From: Streptomyces griseorubiginosus | GTDB lineage: Bacteria; Actinomycetota; Actinomycetes; Streptomycetales; Streptomycetaceae | DNA length: 40,286 bases | Direction: 5' to 3' | Assembly: GCF_017614965.1 (NCBI RefSeq) | Contig: NZ_WVUG01000048.1 | Location: 1-40,286, forward strand | In this document: positions 26,433-34,265 of the stretch, piece after piece | Position numbering within the stretch: the stretch's first letter is position 1 | How the letters are laid out: each line of letters begins with the position of its first letter | The notes under the pieces: model-generated | Told to the model about the DNA's origin: nothing | Seen by the model: the letters and a program-made list of their open reading frames with translations, nothing else | Databases searched by the model: none | Translations under genes and position numbers: made by a program

Positions 26433-26705
26433 ATGGGCACCATGTTGATCGCCGGGACCGTCGTCCTGGTCCTCTTGGGATTCGGAAACCACGTGTGGTG
26501 GCTGGCCGCGGCCGGCGTTCTCTTCCTCTACCTGCAGTACGGCCGCGACTCCTCGCCGTCGTCCTCCGGGGGAGGCGGCGCGTCGGGATCGGCCCCCGCC
26601 ACCTACCAGGCGTACCGCAAGCGCCGTGACCAGCAGGCCAAGTGGGAGCGCCGCTACCGGCGCGAGCACCCCTTCGAGGCGCGCCGGCAGGAGCGCGGCA
26701 AGTAG
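26433..26705 (+). CDS. small membrane protein
   Basis: A 90-residue protein with two closely spaced N-terminal hydrophobic stretches (MLIAGTVVLVLLGFG and WWLAAAGVLFLYLQYG), a Ser/Gly linker, and a strongly basic cytoplasmic tail (YRKRRDQQAKWERRYRREHP). CGGAGG lies six bases before ATG 26433; an in-frame GTG directly precedes it. It converges on pspAB with 15 bases between the stops. A role in membrane stress alongside PspAB-HtpX is possible but rests on position alone. The 204 bases upstream contain a TACTCT (about 26341) as the only promoter-like element I see. Confidence 0.75.
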   Translation: MGTMLIAGTVVLVLLGFGNHVWWLAAAGVLFLYLQYGRDSSPSSSGGGGASGSAPATYQAYRKRRDQQAKWERRYRREHPFEARRQERGK

Positions 26706-26720
26706 CGCCACAGGGCGGAA

Positions 26721-27305
26721 CTACAGGCCGGGGGCGCCCCATACCGGGAACCAGCGGCTCAGGTCCTGCTCCATCCGCAGGTCACCGGCGAGTGCGGCCT
26801 TGACCTGCAGTTCGAGCGCGTTGTCGCGCCGCTGTCCGGCACCGGGCAGCGGCGCGAACGGATAGAACGTGCCGCGCTTGTAGAGGTACACCAGCGCCAG
26901 CCGCTTGCCGCCCTCGCCCTCGAACGCGGCGAGGGAGCACAGCAGTTGCGGCCCGAAGCCGTTGACCTCCATCGAACTGTTCACCGCGTGCAGGTCGTTG
27001 ACGAGCTCCGACAGCTGCTCGGGGGAGCGGCGCGAGACCAGCCAGGAGTAGCCGAACTCGTCCTGGCTCAGCTCCACCGGCGGTCCGTCGCGGTCGGCGT
27101 CCGCGTCCAGCAGGGCCTGGACCTCCCGGTGCGTCTGCTCGAAGGCGGCGCCCTCGACCGTGGCGAAGCACACCGCGCCGGTGCCGGTCGGTGTGAAACC
27201 GGCCGCGGCCTCGAGGGTCACGGCCGCCGACGGCAGCGCGAAGAGCTGGTCGAGGTCGGGCAGGGCCGGCTTGGTGCGGCCGAGCAGGATGTCCAGGAGC
27301 CCCAT
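26721..27305 (-). CDS. pspAB: PspA-associated protein PspAB
   Basis: A 194-residue cytoplasmic protein starting MGLLDILLGRTKPALPDLDQ and ending SRWFPVWGAPGL, the pattern of actinobacterial PspAB. It starts three bases after the htpX stop, so the two genes form an operon; the pairing with HtpX is the usual one. PspAB proteins are linked to the PspA envelope-stress response, but their biochemical role is not settled. pspA itself is not in the window. Confidence 0.87.
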   Translation of the reverse strand: MGLLDILLGRTKPALPDLDQLFALPSAAVTLEAAAGFTPTGTGAVCFATVEGAAFEQTHREVQALLDADADRDGPPVELSQDEFGYSWLVSRRSPEQLSELVNDLHAVNSSMEVNGFGPQLLCSLAAFEGEGGKRLALVYLYKRGTFYPFAPLPGAGQRRDNALELQVKAALAGDLRMEQDLSRWFPVWGAPGL

Positions 27306-27308
27306 GCA

Positions 27309-28226
27309 TCACGCCTTTCCGGGGGTGGGTGCCTCACCCAGCTCGGCCGAGATCCGGCCCAGCTGGTCGAGCCGCTGCTCCAGGCTCGGGTGGGTGGAGA
27401 AGAACCGCTCGATGCCGGGCTCCTTGCCGGCCGCGGGGGTGAAGTAGAAGGCGTTGAAGGCCTGCGCGGTCCGCAGGTCCTTGGTCGGGATCCGGGCGAT
27501 GTCGCCGGAGACCTTGGTCAGCGCGGACGCCAGCGCCGAGGGCCGCCCGGTCAGCAGCGCCGCCGCCCGGTCCGCGGCCAGTTCCCGGTACCGGGACAGC
27601 GCCCTGATCAGCAGGAAGCTGATCGCGTAGACGGCCGCCGACACACCCAGGACGGCGGCGAAGACGGCCGCGGTGTTCTGGTCCCGGCGCCCGCCGCCGA
27701 ACAGCTGGGAGTAGAAGGCGAACCGCACGATCAGTCCCGCGATCACGCCCAGGAACGACGCGATGGTGATGACGGCGACGTCCTTGTGCGCGACGTGCGA
27801 CAGCTCGTGCGCGAGGACGCCCTCCAGCTCGGCGGGCTCCAGCCGGCGCAGCAGTCCGGTCGTCACACAGACCACGGCATGGTCGGCGTTGCGTCCCGTG
27901 GCGAACGCGTTGGGCATGTCCATATCGGACACGGCGACGACGGGCTTGGGCATGTCGGCGATCGCGCACAGCCGGTCGATCACCGCGTGCAGTTCGGGAT
28001 ACTCCTCGCGTTCCACGACCCGCCCGCGCATGGCGAACATCGCGATCCGGTCGGAGAACCAGAACTGGGCGACGAACATGGCCGCCATCAGCACCACGAC
28101 CAGCAGCCAGGACTTCAGCAACACGATCAACGCGGCGACGAAGGCCACGTACAGCAATCCGAGCAGGAACATCGTGACCGTCATCCGCACGGTCAGCCGC
28201 CGGTCGCTCCGGAAACGGCTCTGCAT
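27309..28226 (-). CDS. htpX: zinc metalloprotease HtpX
   Basis: A 305-residue membrane M48-family protease that cuts misfolded membrane proteins. Two N-terminal membrane helices (about 16-60) are followed by the zinc motif HELSH (in GVLAHELSHVAHKD). Two more helices lie at about 152-200, then the third ligand Glu in SRYRELAADRAAALL. The ATG at 28226 has GGGGTG seven bases upstream. The 123-base upstream region contains GGTCCC half-sites. It is the first gene of the htpX-pspAB operon. Confidence 0.93.
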   Translation of the reverse strand: MQSRFRSDRRLTVRMTVTMFLLGLLYVAFVAALIVLLKSWLLVVVLMAAMFVAQFWFSDRIAMFAMRGRVVEREEYPELHAVIDRLCAIADMPKPVVAVSDMDMPNAFATGRNADHAVVCVTTGLLRRLEPAELEGVLAHELSHVAHKDVAVITIASFLGVIAGLIVRFAFYSQLFGGGRRDQNTAAVFAAVLGVSAAVYAISFLLIRALSRYRELAADRAAALLTGRPSALASALTKVSGDIARIPTKDLRTAQAFNAFYFTPAAGKEPGIERFFSTHPSLEQRLDQLGRISAELGEAPTPGKA

Positions 28227-28292
28227 TGTGCATCACCCCGCAGTCAGGCACTCGTCCCACTGCCAGTGTGCACCTGGCGCGTCCCATGAAGT

Positions 28293-28327
28293 GGTCCCGA
28301 ACGGCCCTAGGGGCTGCAAAAGGTCCC
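28293..28327. promoter_or_regulatory. GGTCCC half-sites upstream of htpX
   Basis: GGTCCCGAACGGCCC (28293-28307) and GGTCCC (28322-28327) lie 67-101 bases upstream of htpX. GTCCCGAA equals one half of the DevR/DosR consensus, but no full palindrome is present. Weak inference. Confidence 0.25.
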
Positions 28328-28349
28328 TGTGGGAGGCCCGGCGACCGTC

Positions 28350-28607
28350 CTAGTAGGGGGCCCGGAAACGCACCCATCCCAGCAGTACGATCACGGCCGC
28401 CACGGCCCCGAACACCAGCGCCGTCGACACCCACGAGGACCCGCGCGGGGTCACCGGGTCCGGGTCGGCGCGGAAGGGCTGCGGCTCGGGCGGGTTCTCC
28501 CGCCAGCGCGCGGCCAGCATCCGCGCCCGCGCCGAGGGCTCCTTGTGCTCCGCCTGGTCCGCCCAGCGCAGGTCGAACTCCCGCTCGGCATCGTCCTGTT
28601 GGGCCAT
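28350..28607 (-). CDS. small tail-anchored membrane protein
   Basis: An 85-residue protein. The first 55 residues are charged and cytoplasmic (AEREFDLRWADQAEHKEPSA); one C-terminal membrane helix follows at about 60-78 (VSTALVFGAVAAVIVLLGW), then a short tail. GGGAGAG before ATG 28607 supports the start. It sits between htpX and glnA on the same strand, downstream of the glnA terminator. No function can be assigned. Confidence 0.75.
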   Translation of the reverse strand: MAQQDDAEREFDLRWADQAEHKEPSARARMLAARWRENPPEPQPFRADPDPVTPRGSSWVSTALVFGAVAAVIVLLGWVRFRAPY

Positions 28608-28671
28608 CCCCGTCTCTCCCCCTCGACACCGCCGCCCCCGTCGAACGGCTGTGCTGCACACCATACGACGA

Positions 28672-28703
28672 CGCCCCCGTCCCGGGAAACCGGAACGGGG
28701 GCG
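28672..28703 (-). terminator. glnA terminator hairpin
   Basis: A 14-bp stem with one mismatch (CGCCCCCGTCCCGG against CCGGAACGGGGGCG) closed by a GAAA tetraloop, 27 bases beyond the glnA stop. Confidence 0.82.
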
Positions 28704-28730
28704 AGGCCGAGAAGACGGCTCAGGGGCCGA

Positions 28731-30140
28731 TCACACGTCGAAGTAGAGCTCGAACTCGTGCGGGTGCGGACGCAGCTGCAGCGGGGCGATCTCGTTGGCG
28801 CGCTTGAAGTCGATCCAGGTCTCGATCAGGTCGGCCGTGAAGACGTCACCGGCGAGCAGGAACTCGTGGTCGCGCTCGAGGGAGTCCAGGACGGCCGGGA
28901 GCGAGGTCGGGACCTGCGCGACGTTCGCGTGCTCCTCGGGAGCCAGCTCGTAGAGGTCCTTGTCGATCGGCTCGGCGGGCTCGATCTTGTTCTTGATGCC
29001 GTCCAGGCCCGCGAGGAGCAGGGCCGAGAAGGTCAGGTACGGGTTGCCGGAGGAGTCGGGCGCGCGGAACTCGACGCGCTTGGCCTTCGGGTTGGAGCCC
29101 GTGATCGGGATACGCATGGCCGCGGAGCGGTTGCGCTGCGAGTACACCAGGTTGATCGGCGCCTCGAAGCCCGGCACCAGACGGTGGTAGGAGTTCACCG
29201 TCGGGTTGGTGAAGGCCAGCAGCGACGGGGCGTGCTTGAGGATGCCGCCGATGTAGTAGCGGGCGGTGTCCGACAGGCCCGCGTAACCGGCCTCGTCGTA
29301 GAACAGCGGGTCGCCGTTGGCCCACAGCGACTGGTGCACGTGCATGCCCGAGCCGTTGTCGCCGAAGATCGGCTTCGGCATGAAGGTCGCGGTCTTGCCG
29401 TTGCGCCAGGCGACGTTCTTCACGATGTACTTGAAGAGCTGGAGGTCGTCGGCCGCGGCGAGCAGCGTGTTGAACTTGTAGTTGATCTCCGCCTGGCCGG
29501 CGGTGCCGACCTCGTGGTGCTGGCGCTCGACCTTCAGGCCGGCCTTCTCCAGCTCCAGGGTGATCTCGGCGCGCAGGTCGGCGAAGTGGTCGACCGGCGG
29601 GACCGGGAAGTAGCCGCCCTTGTAGCGGACCTTGTAACCACGGTTGTCCTCGAGGGCGCCGGTGTTCCAGGCGCCGGCCTCGGAGTCGATGTGGTAGAAG
29701 CTCTCGTTCGCCGAGGTGGCGAAGCGGACGCTGTCGAAGACGTAGAACTCGGCCTCGGGACCGAAGTACGCGGTGTCCGCGACCCCGGTGGAGGCGAGGT
29801 AGGCCTCGGCCTTCTTCGCCACGTTGCGCGGGTCGCGGGAGTACTGCTCGCCCGTGATCGGGTCGTGGATGAAGAAGTTGATGTTGAGCGTCTTGTCCCG
29901 GCGGAAGGGGTCGACCCGGGCGGTCGACAGGTCCGCGCGCAGCGCCATGTCGGACTCGTGGATCGCCTGGAAACCACGGATCGAGGATCCGTCGAAGGCG
30001 AGCTCGTCGTCCGGGTCGAACGCCTCGACGGGCACCGTGAAGTGCTGCATGACGCCCGGCAGGTCGCAGAAGCGGACGTCGACGAACTTGACGTCCTCGT
30101 CCGCGATGAACTTCTTGGCCTCGTCGGCGTTCTGGAACAT
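28731..30140 (-). CDS. glnA: glutamine synthetase type I
   Basis: A 469-residue dodecameric GSI, the main ammonia-assimilating enzyme. Signatures: [16 protein letters not shown] near the N-terminus, [12 protein letters not shown] with metal-ligand glutamates, [12 protein letters not shown] and [13 protein letters not shown], plus [10 protein letters not shown]. The adenylylation tyrosine lies in [11 protein letters not shown], so activity should be controlled by GlnE. GGAGGAG precedes ATG 30140, and the length is standard. The upstream region has a full GlnR-type box (30237-30274) and a -10-like TAGGGT (30221-30226, minus strand). It is monocistronic, closed by a GAAA hairpin. In S. coelicolor this gene is SCO2198. 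Confidence 0.97.
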   Translation of the reverse strand: MFQNADEAKKFIADEDVKFVDVRFCDLPGVMQHFTVPVEAFDPDDELAFDGSSIRGFQAIHESDMALRADLSTARVDPFRRDKTLNINFFIHDPITGEQYSRDPRNVAKKAEAYLASTGVADTAYFGPEAEFYVFDSVRFATSANESFYHIDSEAGAWNTGALEDNRGYKVRYKGGYFPVPPVDHFADLRAEITLELEKAGLKVERQHHEVGTAGQAEINYKFNTLLAAADDLQLFKYIVKNVAWRNGKTATFMPKPIFGDNGSGMHVHQSLWANGDPLFYDEAGYAGLSDTARYYIGGILKHAPSLLAFTNPTVNSYHRLVPGFEAPINLVYSQRNRSAAMRIPITGSNPKAKRVEFRAPDSSGNPYLTFSALLLAGLDGIKNKIEPAEPIDKDLYELAPEEHANVAQVPTSLPAVLDSLERDHEFLLAGDVFTADLIETWIDFKRANEIAPLQLRPHPHEFELYFDV

Positions 30141-30236
30141 CCAGCTCCTCCTACTCCCGACCGCCTTGCCGGGGTGGTAGTTCGTTCGTGCGGCCAGTGC
30201 GGTGGCACACGCTGACCTCGACCCTAGGGACGCGTG

Positions 30237-30274
30237 ATTTCTCGGGCGTGACCCATTTGTTTCGCACAAGTTAA
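30237..30274 (-). promoter_or_regulatory. GlnR box of glnA
   Basis: On the minus strand the order is TTAAC-n6-GAAAC-n6-GTCAC-n6-GAAAT, with perfect 11-base spacing, matching the published GlnR consensus gTnAc-n6-GaAAc repeated twice. A -10-like hexamer TAGGGT follows 10 bases downstream, so bound GlnR would be placed for activation. Confidence 0.85.
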
Positions 30275-30325
30275 CCGGAGCGGGTCCGGTTGACCCCACC
30301 TGTCCGTATCCCGAAACGGTGGCAG

Positions 30326-30331
30326 TACCGT
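30326..30331 (+). promoter_or_regulatory. probable -10 hexamer of the leaderless RDD gene
   Basis: TACCGT six bases before GTG 30338, with no ribosome site between. The divergent glnA promoter and GlnR box lie about 50 bases upstream. Confidence 0.5.
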
Positions 30332-30337
30332 GGACGC

Positions 30338-30808
30338 GTGGACAAGAGGGAAGCAGTGGGATCGTGGCTCTCGGGCCCCCGGGCGGCCGCCGAGGACGCC
30401 GGTGTCGACTTCGGATACCGAGGTGAACAGCTCGGTCTGCCCGAGCGGGGACCGGGCTCGATCGCCCGCCCCGGACGCCGGTTCGGCGCCCTGGCCGTCG
30501 ACTGGGGGCTGTGCCTCTTGATCGCATACGGTCTCATCACGCACGGCTACCAGCCCGGCGCGACCGGCAACTGGGCCCTGCTGGTCTTCTTCGTCCTCGG
30601 CGTCCTCACCGTCGGCACGGTCGGCTTCACCCCCGGCAAGCGCATCTTCGGCCTGCGCGTGGTCGACCTGGCCACGGGGCAGCCCACCTTCCTGCGGAGC
30701 GTCCTGCGCACGGCCCTGCTGTGCGTCGCCATCCCGGCCCTCATCTGGGACCGCGACGGCAGGGGCCTGCACGACCGACTGGCCCGCACGGTCGAGGTCC
30801 GCATTTAG
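30338..30808 (+). CDS. RDD family membrane protein
   Basis: A 156-residue protein starting [20 protein letters not shown]. The cytoplasmic N-terminus holds the Arg-Asp region ([13 protein letters not shown]); two to three membrane helices follow (about 56-75, 85-105 and 130-150), with [15 protein letters not shown] typical of RDD proteins. Some RDD proteins act in ion transport; this one is uncharacterised. GTG 30338 is chosen because of TACCGT six bases before it; upstream codons lack coding bias. It is divergent from glnA and converges on the DUF4191 gene. Confidence 0.85.
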   Translation: MDKREAVGSWLSGPRAAAEDAGVDFGYRGEQLGLPERGPGSIARPGRRFGALAVDWGLCLLIAYGLITHGYQPGATGNWALLVFFVLGVLTVGTVGFTPGKRIFGLRVVDLATGQPTFLRSVLRTALLCVAIPALIWDRDGRGLHDRLARTVEVRI

Positions 30809-30810
30809 CA

Positions 30811-30855
30811 CGCGTACGACGATTCGGCATTCGTACGACTCGGCATTCGTACGAC
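30811..30855. repeat. 16-bp tandem repeat after the RDD stop
   Basis: TCGGCATTCGTACGAC at 30824-30839 and 30840-30855, with a partial copy (CGTACGACGAT) from 30813. It begins within five bases of the stop codon and precedes the terminator. Confidence 0.85.
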
Positions 30856-30856
30856 G

Positions 30857-30890
30857 AAGGGGGCGCCCGGAGTGATCCGGGCGCCCCCTT
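30857..30890. terminator. bidirectional hairpin terminator
   Basis: A 15-bp perfect stem (AAGGGGGCGCCCGGA and its complement) with a GTGA loop and a T-run on the plus strand. It lies between the convergent stops at 30808 and 30906. Confidence 0.9.
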
Positions 30891-30905
30891 TCCGGTGCGA
30901 GGGAG

Positions 30906-31607
30906 TCAGCGGGCCTTCGGCCCGCCCTTCGGCAGCTTCATGCCCTTCGGCATCGGGCCCTTGGGCAGCGGCATGTTGCTCATCAGGTCGCCCAGGGCGC
31001 GCAGCCGGTCGTTGGTGGCGGTCACCTGGGGGCCGGTCAGCACGCGGGGGAGCTTCAGCATGGTGGTGCGCACCTTCTTCAGCTCCACCTGGCCGTCGCC
31101 CGTGCCGACGATGATGTCGTGCACCGGCACGTCCGCGACGATGCGGTTCATCTTCTTCTTCTCGGCGGCCAGCAGGGTCTTGACCCGGTTCGGGTTGCCC
31201 TCGGCGACCAGGACGATGCCGGCCTTGCCGACGGCCCGGTGCACTACGTCCTGGCTGCGGTTCATCGCCACCGCGGGGGTGGTGGTCCAGCCCCGGCCGA
31301 TGTTGTCCAGCACGGCCGCGGCGGCGCCCGGCTGGCCCTCCATCTGCCCGAAGGCGGCCCGCTCGGCCCGGCGCCCGAACACGATCGCCGTTCCGAGGAA
31401 GGCGAGCAGCAGGCCCAGGATGCCGAGATAGATGGGGTGACCGATCAAGAAGCCGATCGCGAGGAAAACACCGAAGATGCCGATGCCGACAGCCGCGAGT
31501 ACAAGACCGATCTTCTTGTCGGCCTTGCGGGTCATCTTGTACGTCAGGGCGATCTGCTTCAGTCGCCCGGGGTTAGCGGCATCCGCCGCGTTGTCCTTCC
31601 TCGCCAT
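30906..31607 (-). CDS. DUF4191 membrane protein
   Basis: A 233-residue protein beginning MARKDNAADAANPGRLKQIA. Two membrane helices at about 33-52 and 55-77 (KIGLVLAAVGIGIFGVFLA, YLGILGLLLAFLGTAIVFG) are followed by a cytoplasmic domain (VLDNIGRGWTTTPAVAMNRS, KTLLAAEKKKMNRIVADVPV) and a Pro/Lys/Gly-rich tail. This actinobacterial family usually lies near lipA, as here. Function unknown. The start is set at ATG 31607: TAGACT (31615-31620, minus strand) lies seven bases before it and no ribosome site is seen. Confidence 0.87.
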   Translation of the reverse strand: MARKDNAADAANPGRLKQIALTYKMTRKADKKIGLVLAAVGIGIFGVFLAIGFLIGHPIYLGILGLLLAFLGTAIVFGRRAERAAFGQMEGQPGAAAAVLDNIGRGWTTTPAVAMNRSQDVVHRAVGKAGIVLVAEGNPNRVKTLLAAEKKKMNRIVADVPVHDIIVGTGDGQVELKKVRTTMLKLPRVLTGPQVTATNDRLRALGDLMSNMPLPKGPMPKGMKLPKGGPKAR

Positions 31608-31614
31608 GTCACGA

Positions 31615-31620
31615 AGTCTA
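31615..31620 (-). promoter_or_regulatory. probable -10 hexamer of the leaderless DUF4191 gene
   Basis: TAGACT on the minus strand, seven bases before the ATG at 31607, with no ribosome site between. Confidence 0.5.
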
Positions 31621-31686
31621 CGTGGCCCCACAAGCGCCGACGACGGCAGTGCCGGGAAGGAGCGGGAAGGGAGGGGGGGAGATGGT

Positions 31687-31887
31687 TCAGGGACGGACGG
31701 CGGGGAACTGGTCGAGGACGCGCTGCGCCTCGACGCGGTCCTTGGCGCGGCGGCGGTCCTCCAGGACGGAGGTCCAGGCGTTGCGGCGGGCGGTGCGCTG
31801 GCCGCCGCTCATGAGCAACGACTCGACGGCACGGAGTGCATCGGTGAACGACGGGATGGCGGTGGCGCGAACCGGCGCGGCCTGCAT
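31687..31887 (-). CDS. small protein of unknown function
   Basis: A 66-residue, basic, soluble protein: MQAAPVRATAIPSFTDALRA, then helices through SGGQRTARRNAWTSVLED, ending RVLDQFPAVRP. GAGGGGGG about eight bases before ATG 31887 supports the start. It lies between lipA and the DUF4191 gene on the same strand, an arrangement I recall from other Streptomyces. No domain is recognised. The 258 bases upstream contain a nested inverted repeat and GTnAC direct repeats. Confidence 0.72.
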   Translation of the reverse strand: MQAAPVRATAIPSFTDALRAVESLLMSGGQRTARRNAWTSVLEDRRRAKDRVEAQRVLDQFPAVRP

Positions 31888-31956
31888 GGTCGAGGTCCCC
31901 CCTCGGGGTCGGCGGCTGTCGTGAGTGGTGCACGGGCTGTGCAACCAGGGTCACTG

Positions 31957-31997
31957 ATTGGTGTTACCAGGGCGTGACCGACCGGTCAAACACCAAT
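31957..31997. promoter_or_regulatory. nested regulatory repeat between lipA and the 66-residue gene
   Basis: ATTGGTGTT (31957-31965) and AACACCAAT (31989-31997) form a perfect 9-bp inverted repeat. Inside it GTTAC (31963), GTGAC (31974) and GTCAA (31985) recur at exact 11-base spacing, like OmpR-family sites (GlnR, PhoP or MtrA). It is upstream of the 66-residue gene. Confidence 0.5.
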
Positions 31998-32126
31998 GAA
32001 GCCTTGATTCGGGGCACGAAAACATTGACGCGGCCCTGACGACGCCGCCATCAGCGAGGACGTTCAGGACCGCGTTCAATCGGCCACTACTCGGCGGTAG
32101 CCACTTGTGCGCAGATTCACACGTTT

Positions 32127-32139
32127 GGAGTGACACTCC
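32127..32139. promoter_or_regulatory. 13-bp palindrome after lipA
   Basis: GGAGTGACACTCC is a perfect dyad around one base, seven bases beyond the lipA stop. It is too tight for a good terminator, so it may be a protein-binding site. Confidence 0.3.
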
Positions 32140-32145
32140 GTGCCA

Positions 32146-33135
32146 TCAGACCGCCTGGGAGGCGACGTAGGTGCCCCCCCGCTGCGGAGCAGCTGATTGA
32201 CGCAGCTCGACGGCCATCTGGTAGAGCCGGCCGGCGCGGTAGGAGGAGCGGACCAGCGGGCCGGACATCACGCCGGAGAAGCCGATCTGCTCGGCCTCCT
32301 CCTTCAGCTCCACGAACTCCTGCGGCTTGACCCAGCGCTCCACGGGGTGGTGCCGGACGCTCGGGCGCAGGTACTGCGTGATGGTGACCAGCTCGCAGCC
32401 GGCCTCGTGCAGCTGCCGCAGCGCGTCGCTGACCTCCTCGCGGGTCTCGCCCATGCCGAGGATGAGGTTCGACTTGGTGACCAGGCCGACGTCGCGCGCC
32501 TCGGTGATGACCTTCAGCGAGCGCTCGTAGCGGAAGCCGGGGCGGATGCGCTTGAAGATGCGGGGGACCGTCTCGACGTTGTGCGCGAAGACCTCGGGGC
32601 GGGAGGAGAAGACCTCGGCCAGCTGCTCGGGGACCGCGTTGAAGTCGGGGGCGAGAAGCTCGACCTTGGTGTGGCCGCCCTCGCGGCCGGCCGTCTGGGC
32701 GTGGATCTGGCGGACCGTCTCCGCGTACAGCCAGGCGCCGCCGTCCGCCAGGTCGTCGCGGGCGACGCCGGTGATGGTGGCGTAGTTCAGGTCCATGGTG
32801 ACCACGGACTCGCCGACGCGGCGCGGCTCGTCACGGTCGAGGGCCTCGGGCTTGCCGGTGTCGATCTGGCAGAAGTCGCAGCGCCGGGTGCACTGGTCGC
32901 CGCCGATGAGGAAGGTCGCCTCGCGGTCCTCCCAGCACTCGTAGATGTTGGGGCAGCCGGCTTCCTGGCAGACCGTGTGCAGGCCCTCGCTCTTCACGAG
33001 GTTCTGCATCTTGGTGTACTCGGGACCCATTTTCGCCCGCGTCTTGATCCACTCGGGCTTGCGCTCGATGGGGGTCTGGCTGTTGCGGACCTCCAGGCGC
33101 AGCATCTTGCGTCCGTCGGGGTTGACTGCGGACAC
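32146..33135 (-). CDS. lipA: lipoyl synthase
   Basis: A 329-residue radical-SAM enzyme inserting two sulphurs into octanoyl groups on lipoyl domains. The auxiliary cluster cysteines lie in [12 protein letters not shown], the radical-SAM CxxxCxxC in CTRRCDFC, and the C-terminal RSSYRAGR carries the conserved Ser ligand. GTG 33135 is the start: GGGAG is seven bases upstream and the length equals the family norm. It lies 74 bases downstream of lipB, an operon making and finishing the lipoyl cofactor of pyruvate and 2-oxoglutarate dehydrogenases and the glycine cleavage system. Confidence 0.97.
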   Translation of the reverse strand: MSAVNPDGRKMLRLEVRNSQTPIERKPEWIKTRAKMGPEYTKMQNLVKSEGLHTVCQEAGCPNIYECWEDREATFLIGGDQCTRRCDFCQIDTGKPEALDRDEPRRVGESVVTMDLNYATITGVARDDLADGGAWLYAETVRQIHAQTAGREGGHTKVELLAPDFNAVPEQLAEVFSSRPEVFAHNVETVPRIFKRIRPGFRYERSLKVITEARDVGLVTKSNLILGMGETREEVSDALRQLHEAGCELVTITQYLRPSVRHHPVERWVKPQEFVELKEEAEQIGFSGVMSGPLVRSSYRAGRLYQMAVELRQSAAPQRGGTYVASQAV

Positions 33136-33209
33136 GACCGGCTCCCTAGCGATTGATTCTTCGGCGTGCTCAAGGGTACGCCCGTGGATTTGAAAGCCCA
33201 GGGCCGCCT

Positions 33210-34010
33210 TCAGGCCGCCGGTGTCTTCTCGATCACCCTGGGCCTGAGGTCCGCGTTGCCGAGTACGTCCGTCAAGTGCCGCTCCACGACCGGCAGTACG
33301 TCGGCGATGGTCAGCTCGCGGCCCAGCTCGTGCGCGAGGGAGGTGACGCCCGCGTCGCGGATGCCGCAGGGGATGATCTTGTCGAAGTTGGAGGTGTCCG
33401 GGTTCACGTTCAGGGCGAAGCCGTGCATGGTGACGCCCTTGGCGACCCGGATGCCCATGGCGCAGATCTTGCGGTCCTCGCGGCGCTGGCCGGCGTTGGA
33501 GGGGGCGTACTCGGGGCCGTTGAGGCGGGGGTCGAACTCCTCGTCGGTCAGGCGGGGGTCGAAGTCGAGGGAGAGCCCGCCCAGGGCCGGGCGCTGCTCC
33601 ACGGGGTCGCCCAGCACCCAGACGCCGGCCCGGCCCTCCACCCGGCTGGTCTCGACGCCGAACTCCGCGCAGACCCGGATCATCGCCTCTTCCAGCCGGC
33701 GCAGGTGCGCGACCACGTCCACCGGACGCGGGAGCTTCTGGATGGGGTAGCCGACCAGCTGGCCCGGGCCGTGCCAGGTGATCTTGCCGCCGCGGTCCAC
33801 GTCGATGACCGGGGTGCCGTCGAGGGGGCGCTCGTTGTCCGCCGTGCGCCGGCCGGCCGTGTAGACCGGCGGGTGCTCCAGGAGCAGCACGGTGTCGGGG
33901 ATCTCGTCCGCGAAGCGGGCCGCGTGCACCCGGCGCTGCTCGTCCCACGCCACCTGGTAGTCCACGGCCTCGGCACCGAATCCCATACGGACGAACCGCA
34001 GCTCACTCAC
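33210..34010 (-). CDS. lipB: lipoyl(octanoyl) transferase
   Basis: A 266-residue enzyme transferring octanoate from acyl-carrier protein to lipoyl domains. Motifs: [28 protein letters not shown], and the catalytic Lys in [10 protein letters not shown]. The catalytic Cys lies in [14 protein letters not shown]. An insertion of about 35 residues before RKICAMG ([20 protein letters not shown]) is a lineage feature. The start is GTG 34010 with GGGAGG eight bases upstream. A hairpin lies at the probable transcript start. Its product is used by the adjacent LipA. Confidence 0.95.
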   Translation of the reverse strand: MSELRFVRMGFGAEAVDYQVAWDEQRRVHAARFADEIPDTVLLLEHPPVYTAGRRTADNERPLDGTPVIDVDRGGKITWHGPGQLVGYPIQKLPRPVDVVAHLRRLEEAMIRVCAEFGVETSRVEGRAGVWVLGDPVEQRPALGGLSLDFDPRLTDEEFDPRLNGPEYAPSNAGQRREDRKICAMGIRVAKGVTMHGFALNVNPDTSNFDKIIPCGIRDAGVTSLAHELGRELTIADVLPVVERHLTDVLGNADLRPRVIEKTPAA

Positions 34011-34032
34011 GGCAAGCGCCTCCCTAGAAGGT

Positions 34033-34064
34033 CGTAAGGCACGAAACGTGCCTACGCCACTGTA
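34033..34064 (-). promoter_or_regulatory. lipB promoter with dyad at the start of the transcript
   Basis: TACAGT (34059-34064, minus strand) is a likely -10 element. Directly downstream, CGTAGGCACG-TTT-CGTGCC(T)TACG forms a dyad (34033-34056) with one bulge. It could be an operator overlapping the transcription start or a 5'-terminal RNA hairpin. Confidence 0.45.
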
Positions 34065-34265
34065 CGACCGACCGTCACGCGTCAGCCCAGCGGCCAATCC
34101 TCACACGATCGGATGAACGAACGGGGAAGGGAGCGACCGCCTGCTCACTCTCCGCTACATTCGCGCCGTTCACAGAGGCCATAAGGGCTGCTCACAGGCA
34201 ATCCGGGCACTCGGAGGCCACCTCGGCCCCGGGGAAGGCCCGAAAGGCAGGAGACCGCACCGCAG

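Noticed and set aside
28329..30215. A 628-codon plus-strand frame antisense to glnA
   Set aside because: Shadow of glnA. An antisense RNA is possible, but not this protein.
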